Shown piece by piece: positions 52,343 through 60,673 of a stretch of DNA of 64,000 bases. The DNA comes from Flavobacterium limnosediminis JC2902. Lineage in GTDB: Bacteria > Bacteroidota > Bacteroidia > Flavobacteriales > Flavobacteriaceae. The stretch lies in NCBI RefSeq assembly GCF_000498535.1, contig NZ_AVGG01000001.1, forward strand, positions 124,001-188,000. Reading direction: 5' to 3'. The position numbers and the translations under genes are program-made. Numbering within the stretch: position 1 is the stretch's first letter; every line of letters begins with the position of its first letter. Under the pieces are notes generated by a model. It was not told where the DNA came from and did not search any database. It saw only the letters and a program-made list of their open reading frames with translations.

Positions 52343-54078
52343 ATTTCATTAATAAACTGGTAAGGCGTAACCCCTGTTTTTTTCTTAAAGGAGCTGGCGA
52401 AAGAATCGGCGTTTTTAAACCCTACGCTTTCCGCAATGGCTTGTGTAGTATATTCTCTGTATTTCAGATTATTAATGATTTCATTCACAGCATAATTAAT
52501 CCTTAATTCGTTATAATAAACACTAAACGATTTGTTGTAATTTTTATTCACTACATAAGATAAATAGGTGGTGTTTGTTTTTATTTTCTTAGCCACTTCC
52601 TGTTGGGTAAACTCTGGCCTGAGGTAAAACATTTTCTCCTCCAGAGATTTCAACTTTTGCAACAACTCTTTTTCATTGTCAAGACTTATTGAAGAGACTT
52701 CTCTCGTAACTTTATCCGCTTCATTAAGGACGGCTATACTGGAAATCAAAGATTTATGATTCTGAGCCGCATCATTTAATTCGTGCTCCTTGAGTATGGT
52801 TGTTATTTTTTGTTCGGCTGCCTTTCGTCTTTTATAATTTATGATAAAAAGAACGGAAAGTGTTATGAAAAGAAACGTGAAAAATCCGATCATACTGTTT
52901 TTAAAAAAAACTTCATTTTTATGCTCTTTCTGTATGGTATTCATTTCCTTTTCCAAATCCTGATTCCCAATCTTATAATTGACATCCAATACATTCTGAT
53001 AATTTTTGAATTCATTTTTCTCGAAATTATCCAAATAAATCCTCGAATACTCCAGAGCTTTTTCCGGTTCTCCAAGGGTGTCATAAATCTTAGCCAGATA
53101 ATAGTTCGAATGAATATATTCAATATAATTCGAGCCAGATGATTTATAAATCGAATCGACTTTTTGAAAATAAACCAGGGCAGCTTCAAATTGTTTAGCC
53201 CTATACTTCAAAAACCCCAGATTATAGTTGGCATTGCAATATTCCTTTTCAAAATTGGCACTTTTCGCCTGGGTAAGAACACTGACATATGCTTTCTCTG
53301 CTTCAACAATCCTGTTTTTTAAAAAATAAATAATACCCATCTCTTTTTGGGCTTTTAATTTATTTTCCATTATATCATCAGAATACTTCAGTGTTTTATT
53401 GAAATAATAAAATGCCGAATCACACAAATGAGTTTTTGTTATATTTTTTAAAAATAAACTCTCATAATAAACTCCTAGATTAATATTTACATTACTCTTG
53501 TTAATATTGTATTGACTTTCCGAAAACAAGTGACTGTTTGCTTCAATAATTCTGTCGGATTCTTTGGTAGTGGCAATGGCTTTGCTGTAATTCCCCGCAT
53601 CACCGTCAATAAGCGCAATGTTATTATTTATCTTAACAATCTGAACGATATCATTTATGCTTTCCGATAATTTTTTAGCTGCAAAATAGTTATCCAATGC
53701 ATTGGGAAATTTTCCATTCAACCAATCGATAAGACCGCCGTAATTGTAGATATACGATTCGTTTTGGGTTTTTGAATACGATTTCGGAGCGTTTTTGATA
53801 AATTTTACGGCGTTTTTATAATACTTTTCAGCATTTGTAAAATCTCCTTTCATAGCATACAGATAGCCTTTCGCCCCGGAAGAAAATGCTTTATGGATGG
53901 CATTATCCGATTTTTCAATTTTAGTGGCATAAAAAAAAGAGCTGTCCTTATTAGAATTAAAATATGCCCTTGTTTTATCCTGTAAGGTAAGATACTCCTC
54001 ATTCGACAACACACTTTTATCTTGAGAAAGCACTATCAGTGAATTCAGAAAACAAATAAAAAAAATAATTCGACTCAT
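52321..54078 (-). CDS. Membrane-spanning TPR/AraC-type regulator, unit A
   Basis: The 585-residue protein has a signal sequence (MSRIIFFICFLNSLIVLSQ) and a TPR-like periplasmic region (about 30-380, e.g. KALEYSRIYLDNFEK). One transmembrane helix follows (FFKNSMIGFFTFLFITLSVLFII), then a charged linker and a C-terminal AraC helix-turn-helix pair (QEVAKKIKTNTTYLSYVVNK and TTQAIAESVGFKNADSFASS). The layout lets a periplasmic signal be passed to DNA binding. A 28-bp motif at 54161, about 83 bp upstream, recurs in unit B. I use ATG 54076-54078; the frame has an earlier ATG at 54099. Confidence 0.88.
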   Translation of the reverse strand: MSRIIFFICFLNSLIVLSQDKSVLSNEEYLTLQDKTRAYFNSNKDSSFFYATKIEKSDNAIHKAFSSGAKGYLYAMKGDFTNAEKYYKNAVKFIKNAPKSYSKTQNESYIYNYGGLIDWLNGKFPNALDNYFAAKKLSESINDIVQIVKINNNIALIDGDAGNYSKAIATTKESDRIIEANSHLFSESQYNINKSNVNINLGVYYESLFLKNITKTHLCDSAFYYFNKTLKYSDDIMENKLKAQKEMGIIYFLKNRIVEAEKAYVSVLTQAKSANFEKEYCNANYNLGFLKYRAKQFEAALVYFQKVDSIYKSSGSNYIEYIHSNYYLAKIYDTLGEPEKALEYSRIYLDNFEKNEFKNYQNVLDVNYKIGNQDLEKEMNTIQKEHKNEVFFKNSMIGFFTFLFITLSVLFIINYKRRKAAEQKITTILKEHELNDAAQNHKSLISSIAVLNEADKVTREVSSISLDNEKELLQKLKSLEEKMFYLRPEFTQQEVAKKIKTNTTYLSYVVNKNYNKSFSVYYNELRINYAVNEIINNLKYREYTTQAIAESVGFKNADSFASSFKKKTGVTPYQFINEIKKRELC

Positions 54079-54160
54079 TTCTATTATATTACCCCGCAAA
54101 AGTAATCTTTACCTCACGCATAACCAAACGAATCACACAAAGTAAAATTTTTACCTCATA

Positions 54161-54188
54161 AAATTATAACAATCTAAAATCGAATAGT
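54161..54188. promoter_or_regulatory. Recurrent upstream motif, copy 1 (regulator A)
   Basis: AAATTATAAC begins a 28-bp block about 83 bp upstream of the unit A regulator. Related copies are at 58582 and 59250. It is a candidate autoregulatory site. Confidence 0.5.
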
Positions 54189-54257
54189 GTTTTTTTTGCG
54201 CTATTAAAACGTACAAAAACCTATCTATTACCAAGCTACAGTTGGTTCAGTCCAATT

Positions 54258-54308
54258 TAAAAAAAACAGCCATAGATTACTTCTCAATGTTTAGTAATCT
54301 ATAGCTGT
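54258..54308 (-). terminator. Terminator after peptide P3 (end of unit B)
   Basis: ATAGATTACT (54272-54281) pairs with AGTAATCTAT (54293-54302). The stem is extended by ACAGC/GCTGT, and the T-run is on the minus strand. The 54100-54418 gap otherwise holds the regulator A promoter region and spacer. Confidence 0.85.
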
Positions 54309-54418
54309 TGGCTATCGAAATTATTTCACAAGGCTAATTCCTAACTCTTTTAAATCAGCCTGTTGATAGTTTGGGGTTTCCGAAGATTTTTATCAATAAG
54401 GAAAACGTCCCAAACGGT

Positions 54419-54595
54419 TTAAACCAAATTAATATCAAAAAGGGGCACTTCTTTACAAGCAAGTTCCTCACACTGATTTCCGTATTGAGCACACATTCTG
54501 TCTTGTTTGCAAAGTGTCTTTTCGTTTTTAATACTTTTTTGCAGATTTTTGGATAATTTTTCAACCCCCGTGATACTTAAAATGTTTTTCAGCAT
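54419..54595 (-). CDS. Four-Cys peptide precursor P3 without a GG site, unit B
   Basis: The 58-residue peptide starts MLKNILSITGVEKLSKNLQK and has SIKNEK where P1 has TIKGGE. The core is LCKQDRMCAQYGNQCEELACKE... with Cys at 29, 35, 42 and 47, the same spacing as P1, plus a short tail (PLFDINLV). It is clearly a paralogue of P1. The missing double glycine means either that the exporter cannot cut it or that it is processed elsewhere. It starts 91 nt after the unit B VKOR fusion. Confidence 0.85.
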   Translation of the reverse strand: MLKNILSITGVEKLSKNLQKSIKNEKTLCKQDRMCAQYGNQCEELACKEVPLFDINLV

Positions 54596-54616
54596 AATTA
54601 AAGTTTTTTTGGTATT

Positions 54617-54661
54617 GGATTATTATCCCAGTCATTTTAGGACATCTGAGACTTCTGTCCG
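54617..54661 (-). promoter_or_regulatory. Conserved element upstream of peptide P3
   Basis: Positions 54633-54661 match the P2 element at 50192-50220 in 27 of 29 bases, with the flank TTATTATC also shared. It starts 22 nt before the P3 start. Confidence 0.65.
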
Positions 54662-54686
54662 TTTATGTATGAATTTAAATGGATTC

Positions 54687-56249
54687 TTATGCCTGGGCTA
54701 AACGGCCGCTTCCAACCGCTTCCCTTTCCTCTGAAAAGTCATTAAGGAAATATTTCAGATCAGTGATTTCATATCCCTCCGGAAACATTCGTCCGTTTAT
54801 GATTTTAACGGGAGTATAATTGAATCCGTTTTTCTGGCTCCAGTTATACTGCTGACGGATCTGATGGCTGGTCTTCATATCCACAATGTTGCTTGCCCAT
54901 TTTGCTCTCCACTGGTCAAGTTCCATATTTCTGATGTGCCAATCGCTGACTGCTTCAACCGTTTTTTCCGGAAATGAATTGTGTATGGCCATCAGTTGTT
55001 CCACAACCACCTTATAAGGATTGTCATTGTTTTCGGTATTGATATTAAACAACACGTTTAAAAACACACGTTCCGGAAATTTTGTAACAAGATTAAAGGC
55101 TTCCGCGAATACTGTATGACAATGCCCACAACTCGGACTGATAATTACCGTTAATTTGACATCGGCATTTTTATTCCCGAAAAACAATCCTTCCAGTTGG
55201 TTAAAACCGCGTTTTGAAGGTACGTCTTTGGTCAGGAAATTAAAAAGTGCATAATTCCTTTTGAATTTTATCGCTTGAAGCACCTCTTTGTCTGAACTGC
55301 TTTTGGCTTCGAAAACCGGTTTTACCAACAACCATGTGGAAGTGAAAAAGAAAACGGAAAACAAAAACTCAAAAAACTGGATTGAAAAAACAGCGGGAAA
55401 AGATTCGGTTTCCAATCCGAAAATCAGCACCTGAACTACCACTATAAAAGATACTGCCAGGCATAAAACGCACCATCTTTTCAATTCTACCTTTTGTATC
55501 CAAACCGAATACAGCAGTATCGGAAGCGAAAACACACTAAGAAACCCAACAATTATTGCTGAATCTTTAGGTTGAATTGCTATCGCCATCACACTGATAC
55601 CGAAAAAAAGGAAAGGAAGATCCGAAAACGGAATCCCTTTTTTACCGTAATCGGATGTAATTACTGAATTACAGGAAGTCTTTGGCGTTATGGCGCAGAT
55701 TTTAGAAACCATCGCATTAGCATATCCGAATTTTTCCTGAAGGATTAAAACACCTGCAATCAAACCCACAAGTGAAGTTGCCAACAGCATCATGCTTCCT
55801 GCGTTGTAATCATTATAAATAAGTGAAAGCAAGATTAACACAAGTACCGGAAGCGAATAACCGATTCCTTTAACAGTAAACCGATCCTTCTTGATATCGA
55901 TTACTTCATTAGGTTCAACAGCAATAACGACCTGATCCCAATCCGTAAGGAATTCATTAAAGGACAGTTTTCTTTTCTTTCCATTTTCGAATTCGATTTT
56001 CACATAAGAATCCCTTTTCTGAACCAAAACCATATCTTGATTAACAATGGCAAGGAAAGATTCAGGAAGTTCCACAAACTGTTCTTTCGGGACTTTAATT
56101 GCTACATTAGGTATAGACAACGAATCTAATGAATCGGTAATCGCAAACACACTCGGATAATTGGGATGAGATAAGAAATAAGATTCAAAGTCATCTTTTT
56201 GATAAGTGTAATTACTTTTCTCTAAATACCTTTTGACAATGTTTATCAT
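54687..56249 (-). CDS. C39-like/VKOR/thioredoxin fusion, unit B
   Basis: The 520-residue paralogue of the unit A protein keeps all its key cysteines: loop Cys185 and Cys193, WCVLC (Cys260, Cys263) and SPSCGHCH in the thioredoxin domain. The N-terminal C39-like part again lacks the catalytic triad (FLSHPNYPSVFAITDSLDSL). The central membrane domain starts GYSLPVLVLIL. The end reads AVGSGRLAQA. It lies directly before P3 and is divergent from the peptide gene at 56522. No exporter follows in unit B, so this unit must borrow one, possibly that of unit A. Confidence 0.9.
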   Translation of the reverse strand: MINIVKRYLEKSNYTYQKDDFESYFLSHPNYPSVFAITDSLDSLSIPNVAIKVPKEQFVELPESFLAIVNQDMVLVQKRDSYVKIEFENGKKRKLSFNEFLTDWDQVVIAVEPNEVIDIKKDRFTVKGIGYSLPVLVLILLSLIYNDYNAGSMMLLATSLVGLIAGVLILQEKFGYANAMVSKICAITPKTSCNSVITSDYGKKGIPFSDLPFLFFGISVMAIAIQPKDSAIIVGFLSVFSLPILLYSVWIQKVELKRWCVLCLAVSFIVVVQVLIFGLETESFPAVFSIQFFEFLFSVFFFTSTWLLVKPVFEAKSSSDKEVLQAIKFKRNYALFNFLTKDVPSKRGFNQLEGLFFGNKNADVKLTVIISPSCGHCHTVFAEAFNLVTKFPERVFLNVLFNINTENNDNPYKVVVEQLMAIHNSFPEKTVEAVSDWHIRNMELDQWRAKWASNIVDMKTSHQIRQQYNWSQKNGFNYTPVKIINGRMFPEGYEITDLKYFLNDFSEEREAVGSGRLAQA

Positions 56250-56360
56250 GACACTTTTTTTATTTTATACGCAGTGAGATACTTTAATACTTGTACAAAT
56301 ATTTAGCTATTTCAGCAATAAAAAAAGGTGTTGTTTTTACAATTTGCAAATTATAACATG

Positions 56361-56378
56361 CATAATTTATAAATTATG
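56361..56378. promoter_or_regulatory. Palindrome in the divergent region, unit B
   Basis: CATAATTTATAAATTATG is a perfect 18-bp palindrome. Its 16-bp core equals that at 51944-51959. AAATTATAAC also occurs just before it (56348-56357). This is the probable operator region between the VKOR fusion and the peptide gene. Confidence 0.6.
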
Positions 56379-56521
56379 AATGCAAACAATTTATATAATA
56401 ATTTGATTTACAACTTATTATGAATAAACAATAAAAGAACAGCTTCCAATTGAACAAATCCTGAGTTTACTAATTTGTTTCTCTTTAAATTTGGAATGTT
56501 AACAATAAAACCTCACTCACT

Positions 56522-56746
56522 ATGAAATCAAAAAAATTTAACCTGGACAATTTCGCTTCGAATGAATTATCAAGAAATCAGAAAATAACAGTTCTGGGCA
56601 AAGGGGATCCGACAGCGATTCTGACGCCGGTTGATGCAACCATTATTTTAACGACAACCGAAGTTATAGTAACTACTACTACACCACTTCCGGGACCGGG
56701 TGACGGAACAGGAATTGGTAATGGTGAAGGTAGAAAAGCCAGATAA
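56522..56746 (+). CDS. Short GKG-leader peptide without Cys, unit B
   Basis: The 74-residue peptide starts MKSKKFNLDNFASNEL and has ITVLGKGDP near residues 22-30, aligned with NVLGGGED of the unit A peptide. Here the GG is replaced by GKG. The core is rich in Thr, Pro and Gly (TTTTPLPGPGDGTGIGNGEG) and has no Cys. It ends 2 nt before the convergent regulator gene, without a terminator between. It could be a signal peptide for the regulator; this is inference from position. Confidence 0.7.
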   Translation: MKSKKFNLDNFASNELSRNQKITVLGKGDPTAILTPVDATIILTTTEVIVTTTTPLPGPGDGTGIGNGEGRKAR

Positions 56747-56748
56747 AT

Positions 56749-58515
56749 TTATACCGTACTATCTAATTTTTTAGCAAACTGAACAGGGGTCACCCCTGTT
56801 CTTTTGCTGAAAGATTTCGTGAATGAAACCGCGTTTTTAAACCCTACGCTTTCGGCAATGGCTTGTGTGGAGTATTTTCTGTAAGTAGGATTTGAAATCA
56901 TTTCATTAATCACGTAATTAATCTTCAGCTCATTTGAGTACTCACTGAATGATTTTCCAAATCTTTTATTCACCACATATGACAGGTAAGTGGTATTGGT
57001 CTTAATCTTTTTGGCGACAAACTGCTGTGTAAAATCGGGGTTCAGATATAATAATTTATCCTCAAGATTTTTTAGCTTTTCAACAATTTCTTCCTCCTTC
57101 TCTTCATCAATACTGAATATCGGACTTTCCTTCTTAATTTGATTTTCCGCTTCCATTATCTCAGGCTGCAGGTCCGGAATCATTTCGACAACTGCATTCT
57201 TTTTTTCGATATTCTCTTTATACTGAACAATAAGTTCGTTTAACTTTTGATCTGTTTTACGTTTGTCCCTACGGTTTTTTATTAAACTAACAACAAGAAT
57301 AACAAACAAACCCATTAGAAAAATATATCCTGATTTTTTCAACAAAGTTCTGTTTTTAAGATCCTGTTGCAAATCATCCATCTCTTTTTTCAGATCATTA
57401 CTGCTCAGGTTGTAATTTACCCCAATAATTTCCTCGTTTAATTTGATTTCTTTCTTTTCGAAGTTTTCCAAATACTCCTTTGAATGACTCAACGCCTTAT
57501 CATAATCCTTCTTAAAAGACCAGATTTTCGCCTGATAATAGTTTGAATAAATATAATCAGAAGCGTTGCCTTCATTTATATCGTAGATCGAATCCACCTT
57601 TTTAAAATAAACCAAAGCTTTGTCATATTCTTTTAACGCGAAGTATAACTCCCCAAGATTTCGGTTTGTCAAACTGAATTCATTTACATAATTCCCGTTT
57701 TTGGTGCGGACAAACAATTTGTGATGAAGTTTTTCTGCGTTGTTGAAGTCTTTTTTCAGCAAATACACATTTGCTAAATTCATTTCCGAATTAATCCTGT
57801 TGATTTCCGAATTTTTGGAAAACATTATGGCTTTTTTAAAATAATATTCCGCAGAATCCAGCATAAACGTATTAGCCCTGTTCTCCGAATAAAATTTCTT
57901 GTAAAAAATTCCCAAATTGGAGTAAATACTGCATTTTCCATTGGCAAATTGTTCCTCGCTGTACAAATATTCAATCTTATTTGTGAATCGGTCCGATTCT
58001 TTTGCAGCTTCAATTGCCAATCTGCAATTACCCACTTCCAGGTTTATTATTGATATGTTGTTATTTAATTTAACCACCTGCATCAGATCGTTGGCTTTTT
58101 CAGCAAACTTTTTGCCCTCCTGATAATATCCAAGTGCTTTACTGAAATTCCCTCTTTTCCATTCAGCCAAACCTCCATAATTCAAAAGATAGGCATTCAA
58201 CTTATCCTTTTCAGCTCCCGACGGGACCTTATTGAACAGTTCAAAGGCTTCTTTGTAAAGTTTACGGGATTTAATACTGTCTCCTTTAATCTGGTACAGG
58301 TATGATTTTAATCCTACAGCAAAGGACTGGTGGAGGTTATCTTTGGATTTCGCTATTCTGTTTGCATAGATGAAAGAACTGTCAACGTCAGAATTTATAA
58401 ATCCCCGTGCTTTTGCCTGCAAATTTTGATATTCCTCGTTGCTCAAAACGGATTTGTCTTGAGCAAAAAGTGAATTGGTTAACACGAAAATTGAAAAGTA
58501 TAAAAACAGTCTCAT
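56749..58515 (-). CDS. Membrane-spanning TPR/AraC-type regulator, unit B
   Basis: The 588-residue paralogue of the unit A regulator has a signal sequence (MRLFLYFSIFVLTNSLFAQ), TPR-like periplasmic repeats, one transmembrane helix (SGYIFLMGLFVILVVSLI), a coiled linker and an AraC-type pair of helix-turn-helices (QFVAKKIKTNTTYLSYVVNKR, STQAIAESVGFKNAVSFTKS). The second helix-turn-helix is nearly the same as in unit A, so both may bind similar sites. The start is ATG 58513-58515. The recurrent motif lies about 70 bp upstream. Confidence 0.88.
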   Translation of the reverse strand: MRLFLYFSIFVLTNSLFAQDKSVLSNEEYQNLQAKARGFINSDVDSSFIYANRIAKSKDNLHQSFAVGLKSYLYQIKGDSIKSRKLYKEAFELFNKVPSGAEKDKLNAYLLNYGGLAEWKRGNFSKALGYYQEGKKFAEKANDLMQVVKLNNNISIINLEVGNCRLAIEAAKESDRFTNKIEYLYSEEQFANGKCSIYSNLGIFYKKFYSENRANTFMLDSAEYYFKKAIMFSKNSEINRINSEMNLANVYLLKKDFNNAEKLHHKLFVRTKNGNYVNEFSLTNRNLGELYFALKEYDKALVYFKKVDSIYDINEGNASDYIYSNYYQAKIWSFKKDYDKALSHSKEYLENFEKKEIKLNEEIIGVNYNLSSNDLKKEMDDLQQDLKNRTLLKKSGYIFLMGLFVILVVSLIKNRRDKRKTDQKLNELIVQYKENIEKKNAVVEMIPDLQPEIMEAENQIKKESPIFSIDEEKEEEIVEKLKNLEDKLLYLNPDFTQQFVAKKIKTNTTYLSYVVNKRFGKSFSEYSNELKINYVINEMISNPTYRKYSTQAIAESVGFKNAVSFTKSFSKRTGVTPVQFAKKLDSTV

Positions 58516-58581
58516 TTCAAAAATTTTGACAAAAGTAACCATTATGAATTAAATTCCGCTTCATCATGCTTTAGTAAATTG

Positions 58582-58605
58582 AAATTATAACACTAACAAA
58601 TTGAG
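58582..58605. promoter_or_regulatory. Recurrent upstream motif, copy 2 (regulator B)
   Basis: AAATTATAAC followed by ACTAACAAATTGAG, about 70 bp upstream of the unit B regulator start. It corresponds to copy 1 in position and sequence. Confidence 0.5.
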
Positions 58606-58750
58606 CTGTGCAATTTATTGGTTTTCGCTTGTTCATCATAAAAAAAATCGTATCAAAACTTCCTTTTAGAAACCTATTCATCACAATCAATGTAAATATA
58701 AATAATCACAAGGAAACCAAAAGATGTTCATCAAACAAAAATATAAAAGT

Positions 58751-58876
58751 CTAAAGTTTTCTTTTGGCAAACGTTTTTATTTGCTCTAAATTATTCAGAT
58801 TACAAATCATCACCTGATCGAAATCTTTGGCAATCTTACTTATGCCTGACTCCACAACATCATTTCCCGTCTTTTT
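58751..58876 (-). pseudogene. Possible gene fragment
   Basis: A 41-residue open stretch ending TAG reads KKTGNDVVESGISKIAKDFD then QVMICNLNNLEQIKTFAKRK and a final Leu. It has normal-looking amino-acid use but no start codon of its own except an internal GTG, and a TAA stands upstream at a T-homopolymer. I do not recognise the family. The wider 58516-59405 gap (890 bp) holds no other gene I can support. Confidence 0.3.
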
Positions 58877-59249
58877 TTACAACTCAAAAGGGAAAAAATA
58901 CACTTAACACAAACAAAGTCACGCTCATTTTATGCCTCAGCTTTAAAAATTCTCATCAACAACACTCCTTAAGACAGTAAATCCGTCCCATCCTGTCGCA
59001 CGGTAATCGTAACACGACTATGCAGAATAGGAATTTACTGCAATATAGCTTAATCGACAAGACTTCCCAATCTTTTTTTAGCCTATTTGTAAAAAAAAGG
59101 AGCAAATGCCAAATTTTCAACCTGGTAAATATTAAAAAAGCAGTAAAAAAGCAAATCCATTCAAAAAATGCAGACAAACCATCAATAACAGCACCTTGTT
59201 TTTTGCTAATCTTCCGATTCATTTTAGCATATTTCATCAAAAAACTAGC

Positions 59250-59277
59250 AAATTATAACACCCTCAAATTGAATAGT
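59250..59277. promoter_or_regulatory. Recurrent upstream motif, copy 3 (orphan)
   Basis: AAATTATAAC then ACCCTCAAATTGAATAGT; close to copy 1 (about 23 of 28 positions). No regulator gene follows on the minus strand. The nearest plus-strand gene is the acyl-CoA dehydrogenase at 59406. Confidence 0.45.
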
Positions 59278-59405
59278 TAAATTTCTTTGTTTACTTTTGT
59301 GAACCAAAATTTCATTCAGATTGAAACGAGCACTGAATCAGATGTCCATTAAAAAAACACTGTTTGTTTGCGAGTTACATTTTACAAAAAAATAAAAAGC
59401 TACAT

Positions 59406-60584
59406 ATGAAACCAGATTTATTTCAAGCTCCTGATTATTATCTGTTAGACGATTTATTAACAGACGAACATAAATTAGTACGTGATTCGGCCCGCGCATG
59501 GGTAAAGAAAGAAGTATCCCCGATTATTGAAGAATACGCCCAAAAAGCAGAATTCCCTAAACAGATTGTAAAAGGTTTAGGTGAAATTGGCGGTTTTGGA
59601 CCTTATATCCCTGTAGAATATGGTGGAGCCGGTTTGGATCAGATCTCATACGGTTTAATCATGCAGGAAATCGAGCGTGGTGATTCCGGTGTACGTTCCA
59701 CTTCATCGGTTCAATCTTCCTTAGTAATGTATCCGATCTGGAAATACGGAAACGAGGAACAACGCATGAAATATTTACCAAAACTGGCTACAGGAGAATG
59801 GATCGGTTGTTTCGGATTAACAGAACCGGATCATGGTTCTAACCCGGGCGGAATGACTACCAACTTTAAAGACATGGGCGACCATTATTTACTGAACGGT
59901 GCCAAAATGTGGATTTCCAATGCTCCGTTTGCTGATATCGCCGTAGTTTGGGCAAAAGATGAAACCGGAAGAATTCACGGTTTAATCGTAGAAAGAGGCA
60001 TGGAAGGATTTACCACTCCGGAAACCCACAATAAATGGTCTTTACGAGCTTCGGCTACCGGAGAATTGATTTTCGACAACGTAAAAGTACCGAAAGAAAA
60101 CCTTCTACCTAACAAATCAGGTCTTGGCGCACCGCTTGGCTGCTTGGATTCAGCGCGTTACGGAATTGCCTGGGGTGCTATCGGAGCCGCAATGGATTGT
60201 TACGATACCGCTTTGAGATATTCAAAAGAGCGTATCCAGTTTGACAAACCGATTGGGGCCACACAATTACAGCAAAAGAAATTAGCCGAAATGATTACCG
60301 AAATCACCAAAGCACAATTGCTGACCTGGAGATTAGGTGTTTTAAGAAATGAAGGAAGAGCCACTTCGGCACAAATCTCCATGGCGAAAAGAAACAACGT
60401 GAACATGGCTATTGAAATCGCTCGTGAAGCACGTCAGATGTTAGGCGGAATGGGTATTACCGGAGAATATTCGATCATGCGTCACATGATGAATTTGGAA
60501 TCGGTAATCACTTATGAGGGAACTCACGATATTCACCTGTTAATCACAGGTATGGACGTTACCGGTTTCTCTGCCTTCAAATAA
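59406..60584 (+). CDS. Acyl-CoA dehydrogenase, glutaryl-CoA dehydrogenase type
   Basis: The 392-residue flavoenzyme has the ACAD fold: FGPYIPVEYGGAGLDQISYG, GCFGLTEPDHGSNPGGM (FAD/substrate loop), MWISNAPFADIAVVWAKDE, YSKERIQFDKPIG and catalytic Glu in ESVITYEGTHDIHLL. The E-GTHDIH ending and EPDHGS pattern fit glutaryl-CoA dehydrogenase (lysine and tryptophan breakdown), which also decarboxylates. I use ATG 59406; the in-frame start at 59364 adds 14 odd residues. It is monocistronic, with a terminator after it. Confidence 0.87.
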   Translation: MKPDLFQAPDYYLLDDLLTDEHKLVRDSARAWVKKEVSPIIEEYAQKAEFPKQIVKGLGEIGGFGPYIPVEYGGAGLDQISYGLIMQEIERGDSGVRSTSSVQSSLVMYPIWKYGNEEQRMKYLPKLATGEWIGCFGLTEPDHGSNPGGMTTNFKDMGDHYLLNGAKMWISNAPFADIAVVWAKDETGRIHGLIVERGMEGFTTPETHNKWSLRASATGELIFDNVKVPKENLLPNKSGLGAPLGCLDSARYGIAWGAIGAAMDCYDTALRYSKERIQFDKPIGATQLQQKKLAEMITEITKAQLLTWRLGVLRNEGRATSAQISMAKRNNVNMAIEIAREARQMLGGMGITGEYSIMRHMMNLESVITYEGTHDIHLLITGMDVTGFSAFK

Positions 60585-60620
60585 TATTTTTCAATTCATC
60601 TATTGATAAAAACAATATTA

Positions 60621-60649
60621 AAAGCTTCCCTGAAACGGGGAGCTTTTTT
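60621..60649 (+). terminator. Terminator after the acyl-CoA dehydrogenase
   Basis: AAAGCTTCCC pairs with GGGGAGCTTT (one G-U pair), then Ts. The T-run overlaps TAATTTTG (60649-60656), a probable -7 element for the next gene. Confidence 0.85.
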
Positions 60650-60673
60650 AATTTTGCACTATAAACTAATGCT

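Noticed and set aside
54355..54564. 69-residue open frame on the minus strand
   Set aside because: It overlaps P3 in another frame and shows no leader or family features.
58956..59240. 94-residue frame ending YCLKECC on the minus strand
   Set aside because: It has hydrophobic patches and terminal Cys but no leader, no family and an overlapping open frame on the other strand. It is more likely chance in AT-rich DNA.
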